Positions 27,099 through 37,029 are shown, numbered from the stretch's first letter. The stretch: DNA of 64,000 bases from JBEULC01 sp045504435 (GCA_045504435.1 JBEULC010000001.1:806001-870000), one strand, 5' to 3'. Numbers and translations: made by a program. The notes: generated by a model from the sequence alone, not told the origin.

Positions 27099-28061
27099 AT
27101 GATAGAACAATTAAAAAAAGTCACTATAGCCCAAGATAGTAAAATTATTAAACCCATAGATGATAGATTGCCTTTAAGTTTACAGCTGCTTCAATTTAAA
27201 GAGCAAATGGAAGATATGCTTGAGCAAAATCTTAATGTTAATTATTTTCCGTCTTTAAATCTTATAAATTCCATGCGTTATTCAAGTTTGCAAGGTGGAA
27301 AAAAGCTAAGGTCTTTTATTTTATATTTTTTAGGGCGTAAATTAAATTTAAATTTAGATATTTGTATGAGAATTGGAGTAGCTTTAGAGTTTATTCATAC
27401 TTATACATTGATTCATGATGATTTACCGGCAATTGATAATGATGATATGCGCCGCTTTCGGCCTTCAAATCATAAGATGTTTGATGAAGCTACGGCGATT
27501 TTAGCTGGTGATGCTTTACAAAGCGAAGCTTTTTATCTATTGAGTTGCAAAGGTATGGGTTTGCCTGCTAAATTACAACTGGAGATTTTAAATGTGGTAG
27601 CTACAACCATAGGTGCCAGGAATTTAATTAGTGGTCAGGATTTTGATATTTTATTTAAGCAATCTTCTGATGTAGAAGCTAATATTTTGAAGATCACCCA
27701 AATTAATCTATTAAAAACCGCAAAAATGATTGCCTTGCCCTTTATTATTGCGGCTAAATTAGCTAAGAAACCAAAGAGTTTTGAGGATCTTTTAGCAAGT
27801 TATGGCGAAAAGTTAGGATTAATTTTTCAAATTAGAGATGATTTTGCTGATAAAGAAGATGATAAAAATCATAAAAAATATCTTAATAAGGTAAAGGGTA
27901 AAAAAAGTAATAGCTTAAATATTATCAATATAATCGGCGAATATGAATCAGTTAAATTAATTTCTACTTTAAATCAAGAAAGCCAAAAATTTGCAAAAGA
28001 TTTAAATTTAGAAGAATTACTAGAATTTAATAATTATATTTTAGACGGCCTAAAAATATAA
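27099..28061 (+). CDS. ispA: Farnesyl diphosphate synthase (polyprenyl synthetase family)
   Basis: This enzyme condenses IPP with allylic diphosphates to make FPP for quinones and undecaprenyl lipid. The 320-residue protein has GGKKLRS (66-72), the first Asp-rich motif DDLPAIDNDDMRR (107-119), and the second DDFAD near residue 247 in IFQIRDDFADKEDD. The two residues between the aspartates in the first motif expand it to DDxxxxD, as in bacterial short-chain enzymes. AGAAGG precedes the ATG. dxs is 32 bases downstream, so both ends of isoprenoid supply are in one operon. Confidence 0.94.
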   Translation: MIEQLKKVTIAQDSKIIKPIDDRLPLSLQLLQFKEQMEDMLEQNLNVNYFPSLNLINSMRYSSLQGGKKLRSFILYFLGRKLNLNLDICMRIGVALEFIHTYTLIHDDLPAIDNDDMRRFRPSNHKMFDEATAILAGDALQSEAFYLLSCKGMGLPAKLQLEILNVVATTIGARNLISGQDFDILFKQSSDVEANILKITQINLLKTAKMIALPFIIAAKLAKKPKSFEDLLASYGEKLGLIFQIRDDFADKEDDKNHKKYLNKVKGKKSNSLNIINIIGEYESVKLISTLNQESQKFAKDLNLEELLEFNNYILDGLKI

Positions 28062-28093
28062 AATTAACCATAAATCACAGGTGAATAATATTA

Positions 28094-30052
28094 ATGAAAA
28101 TCTTAGATAAAATTAATTATCCTGTAGATTTAAAATCCTTAAACTCTGAGGAGTTATTAAGCTTATGTGCTGAGCTAAGAGAGTTTATTGTTGAAAGTGT
28201 TTTAAAAACAGGAGGGCATCTAGGCTCCTCTATGGGAACTATAGAACTTACAGTAGCCTTGCATCAAGTTTTTAGTGCGCCGGCGGATCAAATAATTTGG
28301 GATATTGGCCATCAAGCTTATGCGCATAAAATTTTAACTGGCAGGAAAAATAAATTTCATACTTTAAGGCAAAAAGGTGGCTTATCTGGCTTTTGCAATC
28401 CTTTAGAAGGTGATTATGATGGATTTATGGGCGGGCACAGTTCAATTGCTATTTCAGCAGCAGTTGGAGTAAAAGAAGCTTTTAAGTTAGCTGATAATCC
28501 TGCAGAAGTAGTAGCAATAATTGGAGATGCCGCCATATCCTCAGGAATGTCTTTTGAGGCCCTAAATCATTTAGGAGCTTTAAATTCAAAGGTTATTGTT
28601 ATCTTAAATGATAACAATATGTCTATTTCAAAAACTGAAGGAGCCTTAAGCATTTATTTGGCTAAAATCAAATCTTCTGCTCCTTATTCTTTAATAAAAA
28701 ATATTAAAAATAAGCTGTTTAAAAAACTTCCTAAAAAGCTGGCGCTAGTAGATCGTAAATTGGAGAATTTAATTAAAGTAGAGGAAGGGCCTAATTTATT
28801 TGAATCTCTGGGTTTTAACTATATTGGCCCTATTGATGGGCATAATTTAAAATTATTAGTTGAGCTTCTGAATAATCTTAAGAACTTACCGGTGCAAAAG
28901 CCAATTTTACTACATATTGTTACTAAAAAAGGTAAAGGCTATAAAGTGGCTGAGCAATCTGTGGATGGTCTACATGGGGTAGAAGGCGAAAATATAAGCA
29001 CTAAACCTAAAGATAATCTAACGGGAAATGCAATCCATGATACAAAAATTGGTGAGATCTTTAAACAACCTTTAATTAGCAATAGCAAGGCTTTTGTTAA
29101 TGCTTTAATAAAAATTGGAAAATTAGATAATAAAGTGGTGGCTATTACGGCTGCTATGCTAAAAGGCACGGGTTTGGAGGAATTTCAAAAAATTTTTCCT
29201 CAAAGAGTCTTTGATGTGGGCATAGCGGAGCAGCATGCGGTTACTTTTGCAGCAGGATTAGCAAAAGGAGGAATGAAGCCTTTTGTTTGTATATATTCTA
29301 CCTTTATGCAAAGAGCTTATGATCAAGTAGTACATGATGTAGTGTTATCAAGTTTTCCAGTAAGGTTTATTATGGATAGGGCAGGTTTTGTTGGCCAAGA
29401 TGGAGTAACCCACTTAGGCATATTGGATTATTCTATGTTTTTGCCTTTACCTAACATTATATTTATGGCCCCAAGTTGCCAAGAAGATATTGGGCCTATG
29501 GTGGAGGTGATGCAAACTATTGAGAATAAGCCCTCTTTTTTAAGATTTTCAAAAGCTAAACAATTACCAATTATTAATGCTTCTAAATTAATAAACTCGG
29601 ATAAACTTCTAAGCATTTCTAAAAACATCCAAATAGGAAAGGGGATAATTGTTCATAAAGGCAAAGATGTGGCAATTTTAAGTATTGGTGAAATTTTAAT
29701 TGATATATTAAAAGCCTATGATATGCTAAAAATTAATGATAATCTTGATTTTACTATTGCTGATGCTAAATTTGCTAAACCTTTAGATAAAGATTTAATT
29801 ATTAAACTAGCTAAAAATCATACTCATTTAATTGTGATTGAAGAAGGATTTTCTTCAATTTTTTCCTCACAAGTGGTTAGTATTTTGATTGAAAATAATT
29901 TATTAGATAATATAAAATATACTAATATCAGTTTACCTGATATTTATATTCATCATGCTAGTTTAGAGGAGCAAAAAGCTATGGCGGGTATGGATAGTAT
30001 CTCTTTATATCATAAGGTAAAAGCTGCTTTAGATTTTAACATTAAAGTATAA
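28094..30052 (+). CDS. dxs: 1-deoxy-D-xylulose-5-phosphate synthase
   Basis: This TPP enzyme joins pyruvate and glyceraldehyde-3-phosphate in the first step of the MEP pathway. The 652 residues are full length. TPP and metal contacts are seen in GGHLGSSMG, WDIGHQAYAHKILTGR, GDAAISSGMSFEALNH and ILNDNNMSIS. The pyrimidine domain has DVGIAEQHAVTFAAGLA with the catalytic Glu, then DRAGFVGQDGVTHLG. The C-terminal transketolase domain includes TIADAKFAKPLD. AGGTGA precedes the ATG. It ends the aspS-xseB-ispA-dxs run. With ispA nearby it shows the cell makes its own isoprenoids. Confidence 0.97.
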   Translation: MKILDKINYPVDLKSLNSEELLSLCAELREFIVESVLKTGGHLGSSMGTIELTVALHQVFSAPADQIIWDIGHQAYAHKILTGRKNKFHTLRQKGGLSGFCNPLEGDYDGFMGGHSSIAISAAVGVKEAFKLADNPAEVVAIIGDAAISSGMSFEALNHLGALNSKVIVILNDNNMSISKTEGALSIYLAKIKSSAPYSLIKNIKNKLFKKLPKKLALVDRKLENLIKVEEGPNLFESLGFNYIGPIDGHNLKLLVELLNNLKNLPVQKPILLHIVTKKGKGYKVAEQSVDGLHGVEGENISTKPKDNLTGNAIHDTKIGEIFKQPLISNSKAFVNALIKIGKLDNKVVAITAAMLKGTGLEEFQKIFPQRVFDVGIAEQHAVTFAAGLAKGGMKPFVCIYSTFMQRAYDQVVHDVVLSSFPVRFIMDRAGFVGQDGVTHLGILDYSMFLPLPNIIFMAPSCQEDIGPMVEVMQTIENKPSFLRFSKAKQLPIINASKLINSDKLLSISKNIQIGKGIIVHKGKDVAILSIGEILIDILKAYDMLKINDNLDFTIADAKFAKPLDKDLIIKLAKNHTHLIVIEEGFSSIFSSQVVSILIENNLLDNIKYTNISLPDIYIHHASLEEQKAMAGMDSISLYHKVKAALDFNIKV

Positions 30053-30312
30053 ATGGGTGTTTAACTAGGCTTAGATTAAAATTTATTTTTATAAGAAGGC
30101 GGAATAAATAAACTTCTAACGCTTAGAAAATTATTTTACTTTAAGGTGTTTTTATGCTATTTATATCTTATTGAGTCTAGACTAAATTTTATAATTAAGT
30201 TTAATTTAAAAAATAAACTTAATAAGGCCTGATTTTTATAAGTCTTATAATCATATTCCTTTATATGGGATTTTTAGATTAATACGCTTTGCTGGCAATA
30301 TAAGGGTTCGCT

Positions 30313-31989
30313 TTGAAAAAAATATACCTTTTTTTACTTTTAGTCTTCTTAGTTGCCTGCTCTAGGCCACCAATCATTGATCCTACGCTTGAAATTGTAG
30401 CCGCTATTGAGGTAGCAGATCCTATTGCACCCCTAGCCGAACCTGCTGCTGTGCCATCACCTTTATCTTCTGATGAAATGATACCCCAAGCTCCTGCTCC
30501 TACGAATTTTGTTCCTAGAAATAATGTAATTGTTAGAAGAGAAGAAAGACAGCAAGTAGATCAACAAAAACAAAGAGAAGCTGAACTGGCAGAAGAAAAG
30601 CGCCTTCAAAGAGAAGAAGAGCTAAAAAGGAAAAAATTAGAAGCACAAGTTTCTGTTCAGGAAAAACGTAAAAATGAACTTTTAGCTGTTAAGGATAAGG
30701 AATTAGAAGCTACCTTAAGTGCACGTGAATTATTTGATAGAGCACTTGATAGAGGTCAGACCTTTAAAGCTAATATGCTATTGGATTATTACGGTGTTCC
30801 TGTATTAATCTTAAGGATAGATCTCAATTATATTCAAAGCCAAGATGATTCTTTGTTAAAGGCTGAAATCGCCCGAATAAAGGCAGCCACCAGCCAAAAT
30901 ATTGGTGTTGATCTTACTATCAATGAAAATTCAACTGAGGGGCAAATCTCTAGCTCTGCCCCTGAAAACTTAATGATTACACGCTCTAATAAGCAATTGA
31001 TTAAAAATCCTGCCTCGGAAAAAACCTTAGAAGAAAAACTAAAGCTCCAAAGAGAAGTAGAAAACGCTACTAGCAATATAGCCACTTACAAAAATGAAAG
31101 AGCTACTAAAATTAAATTAAATGACCACCATTTAAATTTATTAAATCAATTTTTAGCAAAATCTGAGGTTAATAAACAAACCTTGATTGTAATGTATGTA
31201 AACAGATCTCCTTTAAAGCGTTGGTCTGATGATCAAATGAAAATTGAAAGGGTAATTTATTCCCAATATGTTATAGATTATTTTTATCTTAATAAGCCCA
31301 ACGTCCGTATAGAGAAACGCTACATGGAGGATATTCCAGAAGATGAGATTTTTTTAAGTATATTTAATTATGAAGGGGAAATTCCTGCAAATATTTATAA
31401 TGCCGAAAAAACTAGTTCTTTAGATTGGTTAACTAAATATCGTGCCTTAGAAGAGCAAAGATTAGCGGATGAAGCAACAAGAAAGCGAAATTTAGAAATG
31501 TTAATTTCCTCCTCGGGAAATTTAGATAATGTTGTACCAGCAGGGAAAGAGGCTGCTTTATCCACAGAATCCCCAACAATTGCAGAAGAAAAGAAGCTAC
31601 CTGTAACTCTACAAGGAACAAATAATATTAGACCAGCTGTTTCAGGTGAAGTTGCTCCAGGTGCGTTGCCTGTCCAACCCGGTGTTTCTTCAATTTATAC
31701 ACCCACCTCATCAGGCCAAAAAACAGCTCCAGGGCAAGTTAGTAGACCAGTTCAAGGGGCCACCACCCCTGTTGCTACTACTCAAGAGACAACGGCCCCT
31801 GTTGATGAAAGAGCGTCCCAAGCGGCGGCTTCTGGAACTGTCAGAAACACCCAGCAGCCTGCATCTACCCCACCAACAGTAGCTGCCCCTACGCCTACTC
31901 CTGCTGTACGTCCTACTAGAACGATGAAACAAACAGTGCCAGGACGGACAGGAAGTACCGGTTCAAGAGCACCACGTACTGCCCGCTAA
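30313..31989 (+). CDS. Large lipoprotein with coiled coil and proline/threonine-rich tail
   Basis: This 558-residue lipoprotein is of unrecognised family. The lipobox LVAC gives an acylated Cys16. Then come a proline/alanine-rich spacer (about 20-65), a strongly charged helical or coiled-coil region rich in Glu, Lys, Arg and Gln (about 75-130), a mixed globular part (about 135-400), and a low-complexity tail rich in Pro, Thr, Ala and Val ending in basic GRTGSTGSRAPRTAR. The start is TTG, the codon directly before the signal-peptide lysines. The tail could cross or bind peptidoglycan or be surface exposed. A strong terminator follows at 32085-32113. A second large lipoprotein lies 2.5 kb on; the two share architecture more than sequence. 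Confidence 0.7.
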   Translation: MKKIYLFLLLVFLVACSRPPIIDPTLEIVAAIEVADPIAPLAEPAAVPSPLSSDEMIPQAPAPTNFVPRNNVIVRREERQQVDQQKQREAELAEEKRLQREEELKRKKLEAQVSVQEKRKNELLAVKDKELEATLSARELFDRALDRGQTFKANMLLDYYGVPVLILRIDLNYIQSQDDSLLKAEIARIKAATSQNIGVDLTINENSTEGQISSSAPENLMITRSNKQLIKNPASEKTLEEKLKLQREVENATSNIATYKNERATKIKLNDHHLNLLNQFLAKSEVNKQTLIVMYVNRSPLKRWSDDQMKIERVIYSQYVIDYFYLNKPNVRIEKRYMEDIPEDEIFLSIFNYEGEIPANIYNAEKTSSLDWLTKYRALEEQRLADEATRKRNLEMLISSSGNLDNVVPAGKEAALSTESPTIAEEKKLPVTLQGTNNIRPAVSGEVAPGALPVQPGVSSIYTPTSSGQKTAPGQVSRPVQGATTPVATTQETTAPVDERASQAAASGTVRNTQQPASTPPTVAAPTPTPAVRPTRTMKQTVPGRTGSTGSRAPRTAR

Positions 31990-32482
31990 ATACTACTCCT
32001 ATTTTTAATATACAGCATTAAAATATAAGTAAGTATAAAAGATATTAGTAAAAAGATAAAAAAAGATAGAAGTAAAAATAAGATAAAAAAGGAGATTATT
32101 AATCTCCTTTTTTATTAATAACTTTAACTAAGCTTAAATCCATAAGATTTTATTTTTATGGGGGTATGACTTTAAATATTTGATTAAAAAATTCTTTTTA
32201 TTTTGTGGCAATTATTATGCAAGGACAACATTAGTTAGGGCAAAATTAGTTAATACGAAATTATATTAAATTAATGATCTTCCGTAATGATTATGTAATT
32301 TAAAGATTAAAAGAGCAAAAAAAAGGTGATTCTAAAGTGCTTATAAAATATTCTGCTGATTATTTGGACTAATTACCTAGCAGAGTCTTCTAATTAAAGA
32401 TTAAGTAAGCAGATCCCTATTTAGTACCCTTTTAATAAACATAATTGTGGAGGTAAATATAACCTCTATAAATAGTTATATT
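31990..32482. other. Gene-free gap with one terminator
   Basis: Apart from the hairpin at 32085-32113 I see no gene, RNA or repeat in these 493 bases. Stops are dense in all frames. The right part serves as the 3' flank of the convergent glutamine-synthetase-like gene. Confidence 0.4.
32085..32113 (+). terminator. Rho-independent terminator after the large lipoprotein gene
   Basis: A perfect 13-base-pair inverted repeat, AAAAAAGGAGATT and AATCTCCTTTTTT, has a three-base loop and ends in six T. It lies 96 bases after the lipoprotein stop. The A run on the left arm would also give a T run on the minus strand, so it may act for both directions. Confidence 0.85.
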
Positions 32483-33169
32483 CTAAAAATAGCCGATGAC
32501 AAACATTCCCTTATCAATATCAATAGAAAGATTATAGGCTTTGGCAGCCATTATAACAGAATATTTAACTTTTTGAATATTATCTCTATCAAGGTCTAAA
32601 ATGTTATCCCTTTTAATTTCAATATAATGCTTATTAACCTCATCACCATGATTATGGCTAATAACAGGAACTCCCATTTGCGTAGCTGCTAAAACGATTT
32701 CAGTACGAATATCTCTTCCTTCATCTAAAGGGGGCATAGCAAAATTTACATCTTTAAATTTTATATCTTTAGATTCTATAGTTTTAAATTCCGTATCCTT
32801 ATTAGCAGCTTTTATATAAAAATTTAAGCCATAACTTCCATTATTAGGTAATATATAATTTTTTAATTTATTATCCCTAGCTTCTGTATTTATTAATTTA
32901 GAGTAATTTTTTTTAATATCTGTAAGCAGGACTAAAGTTTTATGGGCTAAAAAAGGGTCAATAAAATTACGTTTTAACTCCAAAGGAGCTAATAGCCATT
33001 CATTAATGCTTATTTGTTCCTTTAATTGACTATAATTAAAATTTTTAGCAGAAAAAACTTTACCTTCCCAAAATCCTAATTGATTAGCATAACGAATATC
33101 AATGCTTATAATTTCTTCATCTATAACTAATTTTTCTATTTGACTTAGATCATCAGCTAAATTTTTCAT
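32483..33169 (-). CDS. Half-length glutamine-synthetase-like protein
   Basis: This 228-residue protein corresponds to only the first half of glutamine synthetase. Residues 1-100 look like the beta-grasp domain. About 140-220 match the start of the catalytic domain: PPLDEGRDIRTEIVLAATQ, MGVPVISHNHGDEVNKHYIEI, DNIQKVKYSVIMAAKAYNL. The usual metal-binding HHEVA and GQ-E elements are altered (SHNHGDEVNKHYIEI) and the canonical ATFMPKP is replaced by IDIDKGMFVIGYF just before the stop. The ATP- and glutamate-binding second half is missing and does not appear downstream, where fewer than 500 gene-free bases remain. It cannot be an ordinary synthetase. It is either a truncated relic with an intact frame or a repurposed short paralogue. 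It lies 45 bases downstream of the dehydrogenase. Confidence 0.65.
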   Translation of the reverse strand: MKNLADDLSQIEKLVIDEEIISIDIRYANQLGFWEGKVFSAKNFNYSQLKEQISINEWLLAPLELKRNFIDPFLAHKTLVLLTDIKKNYSKLINTEARDNKLKNYILPNNGSYGLNFYIKAANKDTEFKTIESKDIKFKDVNFAMPPLDEGRDIRTEIVLAATQMGVPVISHNHGDEVNKHYIEIKRDNILDLDRDNIQKVKYSVIMAAKAYNLSIDIDKGMFVIGYF

Positions 33170-33214
33170 ATAAAGTTTTCCTGGTAATTCATGATAAGTA
33201 TCTCAGTTTTATTC

Positions 33215-34213
33215 TTAATATACACTATTTAATAAAACATTTTGTTCATGATAGGCTTTTATATTTTCAAATGTGGTGGAGGTAATTTTATCCAAGGCCT
33301 CTTTAGTAAAAAACGCTTGATGTGCAGTTATTATAACGTTTTTAAAACTTAATAAACGGGATAAAATATCGTCTTGAATTCCAGGTTGTAAAGAAAGATC
33401 TTCAAAGAAATATTTTTCTTCTTCTTCATAAACATCTAATCCTACAGCCCCAATTTTATTATTTTTTAGGCTATCAATTAAGTCTATAGTTTTAATTAAA
33501 CCACCACGGCTGGTATTAATAATATAAACGTTATCTTTCATTTTTTCTATGGCATCGGCATTAATTAAATGGTAATTTAAGGGAGTTAAAGGGCAATGTA
33601 AGGCTATAATATCAGAATCTTTGTATAAATCATCTAAAGCAACGTAATCAAATCCTAAGCTCTTAGCTTCTTCTAATTTAGGATAAAGATCATACGCTTT
33701 AACTTTCATCCCAAATCCTAAAGCAATTTTAATAAAAATAAGGCCGATTTTTCCTGTACCAATTACTCCCATAACTTTACCGTGTAAATCAAAGCCTAAT
33801 AATCCATCGATGCTAAAGTTTCCATTTCTACCACGTTGATATGCACGATGGATTTTTCTGTTTAAGCTAAGGAGAAGAGAAAAAGCATGCTCCGCCACTG
33901 CATAAGGTGAGTAAGCCGTTACTCTTACCACAGGTAGGGACATTTCTTTAGCAGTTATAATGTCAACATTATTAAACCCTGCACAACGTAAAGCGATTAA
34001 TTTGCAGCCGCTATCTTTTAAAATTTTTAAAGTTTCTTTATCGGCAAAATCATTAACAAATAAGCAGACATTTTCAAATCCTTTAGCCAAATAGGCAGTA
34101 TTGGAATTTAGATTCTCCTTTAAATAAACAATATCAAAATCGGAATTTTGGTTATAGGTATTAAACATATCTTTTACATAAGGTTTAGAGCTAAAAACCG
34201 CTAATTTAAACAT
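33215..34213 (-). CDS. ldhA: D-lactate dehydrogenase (2-hydroxyacid dehydrogenase family)
   Basis: This enzyme reduces pyruvate to D-lactate with NADH. The 332-residue protein has the Rossmann motif GVIGTGKIG (149-157) and the catalytic trio of the family: Arg236 in NTSRGG, Glu near 264 in DVYEEEEKYFFED, and His298 in TAHQAF. The DVYEEE-YFFED segment and the preceding ALHCPLTPLNYHLIN favour LdhA over other 2-hydroxyacid dehydrogenases. AAGGAT spaced five bases before the ATG supports the start. It is divergent from the second large lipoprotein and heads a two-gene unit with the half glutamine synthetase. Confidence 0.9.
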   Translation of the reverse strand: MFKLAVFSSKPYVKDMFNTYNQNSDFDIVYLKENLNSNTAYLAKGFENVCLFVNDFADKETLKILKDSGCKLIALRCAGFNNVDIITAKEMSLPVVRVTAYSPYAVAEHAFSLLLSLNRKIHRAYQRGRNGNFSIDGLLGFDLHGKVMGVIGTGKIGLIFIKIALGFGMKVKAYDLYPKLEEAKSLGFDYVALDDLYKDSDIIALHCPLTPLNYHLINADAIEKMKDNVYIINTSRGGLIKTIDLIDSLKNNKIGAVGLDVYEEEEKYFFEDLSLQPGIQDDILSRLLSFKNVIITAHQAFFTKEALDKITSTTFENIKAYHEQNVLLNSVY

Positions 34214-34455
34214 AAAGATCCTTTGATTAATGCTTTAGATGTAGTATTTTTTATATAATGAAGTAGATATGGCAGTAGGCACTTCATTATAAAGTATATT
34301 GTATTGTAATTCTAAAATAATAATTATGCTACTATTAATAAAAATCCAGAATTAATATATTTCGTTGAATAGTAGTAAGTAAATAGTATATAATATTAAA
34401 GACATGAATAAATATGTTTAAGTATCAGATTGATTAATCCAAACTCTCATAAAAG

Positions 34456-36204
34456 ATGAAAATCCTAATGCAAAAAATTTTAATTATAATATCTTTATTG
34501 TTATTGGCTTCTTGTTTTGGAGGAAACCCATCTGGTAAAGAGGCGGTGATTAGCCCTGATGCAAGTGAAGAACAATCAGTAAATGCAATAAACAATGAAC
34601 AAACGGTAGATTCAATAAGTGATGAAGGCTCTGGATCTTTTAGCAGTGAAGAAGGGATAAATGTGGTAACGCCGGCTGTTTCTCCAAGTTCTGTTAATGA
34701 TACTGTGTTAAATGGATCTCCTGAAGTACTTTCTGAAAATCAAGAGGTTAACACCCCAGATAGAAGCGTTTTGCAACGTAAAATGGTTAAAGAATATTTT
34801 ACTAATAAAAGAGCCTTTGATGTTTTAAATAATAATTTTATGGCCTTAGTACCTATTAGGAAAAATAGTACTTTTTTAAGTCAAGGATTACCGAAAAATG
34901 CAGTTATAGAAGATGAAATTTTAGAACAAAATAATGCACAAGATGAGCAAAGTATTGAAGCAACTGCTCAAACAGCGGAGTTTAATAATACAAAATTAGC
35001 GGTATTAAGTAAAGCTGATCAGTTTAATCCTCAAATGGATGTTTTAAACGAGCCTATTATTATTAGCTCAGTGGATTTATATGATAATTTAACTACTTAT
35101 GCCGCCACTAATTTTCCTAGATTTATTCTCCAAGGCACCTCAAAGTTTTTTTATAAAAATAAATTAGCAATTGCCGACCTTAAATCTTTTGCTATTTATA
35201 TTAATTCTAGTTTAGTAATAATTAAGGTATTTTACGATCAGGGATCGCGTCAGTATATTTATGATATTGCTTATTTAGCCGGAGATACAGAAACTCTTAG
35301 TAGCCCTTGGTATAGAACTATTGAAGAAGCAGTAAAATTAGAAGTTACTTTAAATAATCGTAAAATTTCAGATCTTAATAGCTACAATAATATTTTATCT
35401 GCTACGGATAAAGCGGCTTTAAAGACGGCTAGACAAGCTAATGCTTCAGCATCGCAAATCTCCACTGAAGAAAGCTCAGGAGGGCAAGATAATCTAACTC
35501 CTGAGCAATTAGAGAATAAAGGTGAGGGGATAACAACAACTGCCCAAGAGCCAAGCAGAGATGCTGTTAAGGGTTCTCCTAATAATTTAGATCCTTTAAT
35601 TAGCAACGCCGAATTACCTGCTTTAAGTAATAATAGCCTAGAAGAGTTGGTAGCGAAGCAGAAAAAGCTTATAGCTTTTAGAATAATTAATGTGGTAGGA
35701 TATTGGGAGGATCTGCATAATAAAGAAGTATTTGAAATTAGAGAGCTACCAGGTAACCAATTAAACAGTAAAAGCAAAAATTATGCAGCTTACATTAAAT
35801 TAGAAAATGAAATCACCAATTTAAAAATTAATCGAACTTTAAGTTGGATTAATGAGGATTTAAAGTTTAGCTTTAATTCTTTATCAGGAAAGGGTATATA
35901 TTTAAATTTAGAAAAAATGCTAAGTAACACTCAAGTTAGAGCTTATCCGGCAAAAGGAATGATGATGATTTTTTTACCTAATAAGGAAGTACGTTATTTA
36001 ATCCCGATTATTTCAGAAATTGATCAGCAAACTTATAATGATTTATATGCAGATATTAAAAATCAATATATGTACCAGATAAACAGTAGTTTATACAAGT
36101 TAGAAAAATACCAAACTACCTTAAAAGATACTAAAAGCAACAAATATTTCTTTTTAGGTTTTAGTATTCCTATAATATTAGGAGCTTTACTCTTACTTTT
36201 ATAA
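34456..36204 (+). CDS. Large lipoprotein with C-terminal membrane segment
   Basis: This 582-residue protein is of unknown family. The lipobox LASC gives Cys20. A long Ser/Glu/Asn-rich low-complexity region follows (about 25-105), then a globular part with LQGTSKFFYKNKLAIADLKSF near 220. A Gln/Ser-rich linker (about 330-390) and a second folded part come next. It ends in a short hydrophobic stretch (FFLGFSIPIILGALLLLL) that could re-enter the membrane. A second Met at codon 5 is an alternative start. The 242-base gap upstream is shared with divergent ldhA. It precedes the HAD gene by 30 bases and may be co-transcribed with it. Overall design resembles the lipoprotein at 30313-31989, but I see no clear sequence relation. 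Confidence 0.65.
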   Translation: MKILMQKILIIISLLLLASCFGGNPSGKEAVISPDASEEQSVNAINNEQTVDSISDEGSGSFSSEEGINVVTPAVSPSSVNDTVLNGSPEVLSENQEVNTPDRSVLQRKMVKEYFTNKRAFDVLNNNFMALVPIRKNSTFLSQGLPKNAVIEDEILEQNNAQDEQSIEATAQTAEFNNTKLAVLSKADQFNPQMDVLNEPIIISSVDLYDNLTTYAATNFPRFILQGTSKFFYKNKLAIADLKSFAIYINSSLVIIKVFYDQGSRQYIYDIAYLAGDTETLSSPWYRTIEEAVKLEVTLNNRKISDLNSYNNILSATDKAALKTARQANASASQISTEESSGGQDNLTPEQLENKGEGITTTAQEPSRDAVKGSPNNLDPLISNAELPALSNNSLEELVAKQKKLIAFRIINVVGYWEDLHNKEVFEIRELPGNQLNSKSKNYAAYIKLENEITNLKINRTLSWINEDLKFSFNSLSGKGIYLNLEKMLSNTQVRAYPAKGMMMIFLPNKEVRYLIPIISEIDQQTYNDLYADIKNQYMYQINSSLYKLEKYQTTLKDTKSNKYFFLGFSIPIILGALLLLL

Positions 36205-36234
36205 TTTGTTTAGCTAAATGGAAGGAGTTTTTAT

Positions 36235-37029
36235 ATGATAAGATACTTGTTTTCTGATATTGATGGAACTTTACTAAAAAATAATGATATAGATACAACT
36301 ACGTTAGAGAAAATTAGGAAATTTGCATCTAAAGGCAATAAATTTTATTTAGCAACTGGTAGAATGGATAACGAAGTAAGAGTTTTAGAAAACAGGATAA
36401 ATCTTTTTGGTGATTATAGGATAAGCCAAAATGGAACAATAGTTAAAGATAAATCTAATCAGGTTATTTATCAAAGTTTATTGCCGGAAAATGTATTGCT
36501 GCCTTTAAGGGATTACTTATTTAGTTTTTATAAAGACCCTTCAATTATTATTGAGGTATCTGATGAAAATGCTAGATATGCAGTTGTGGAAAGACCGGAA
36601 GTATTTAATGTAAGATTTAATGAGTATCCTATAGTTGATTCTAATTTAAAGGATAAAATTGGTATTACTGTTTTTCCTACCTTATTTTTAATATTGTCAA
36701 AAAATGAGGCTGTTCAACAACAAATTAAAACTTATATCTTGAAAAATTTTGGTGAATATGTTAATGCAGTTATGACGTCGTTGCATTGCCTAGAAGTTTT
36801 AAACAAAAATAGTTCTAAAGGTAACGCTATTAAATATATTGTGGGTAAAGAAGGTATTAATCCTGAGAATGTATTTGTAGTAGGAGATGCAGAAAATGAT
36901 ATTTCAATGTTTCAAAATTTTACTAAAAATTCCTTTGCAATGGTGGAAGCAAAAACTCATGTGTCAGCCCATGCAAAATTTAGAGTCAATTTAGTGGGAG
37001 ATGTTTTAGATTACATCAATAAACTATAG
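36235..37029 (+). CDS. HAD-superfamily phosphatase, Cof type
   Basis: This is a 264-residue cytoplasmic sugar-phosphate-type phosphatase of the Cof/YidA group. The HAD motifs are present: nucleophile Asp8 and acid-base Asp10 in FSDIDGTLL, Thr41 in LATGR, Lys195 in NSSKGNAIKYI and the metal-binding GDAENDISM (217-225). The central cap (about 85-185) is of the type IIB class. GGAAGGAG before the ATG is a strong ribosome site. It is 30 bases after the lipoprotein gene. The substrate cannot be predicted. The neighbour downstream is about 1 kb of gene-free DNA. Confidence 0.88.
   Translation: MIRYLFSDIDGTLLKNNDIDTTTLEKIRKFASKGNKFYLATGRMDNEVRVLENRINLFGDYRISQNGTIVKDKSNQVIYQSLLPENVLLPLRDYLFSFYKDPSIIIEVSDENARYAVVERPEVFNVRFNEYPIVDSNLKDKIGITVFPTLFLILSKNEAVQQQIKTYILKNFGEYVNAVMTSLHCLEVLNKNSSKGNAIKYIVGKEGINPENVFVVGDAENDISMFQNFTKNSFAMVEAKTHVSAHAKFRVNLVGDVLDYINKL

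Noticed and set aside
31646..31882. Plus-strand ORF rich in Arg and Lys in the lipoprotein tail
   Set aside because: It arises from the Pro/Thr/Ala codon repeats of the lipoprotein tail read in another frame, as does the minus-strand ORF at 31711-31932.
35382..35777. Minus-strand ORF of 131 residues
   Set aside because: It is antisense to the second large lipoprotein gene, which has a good lipobox and length.
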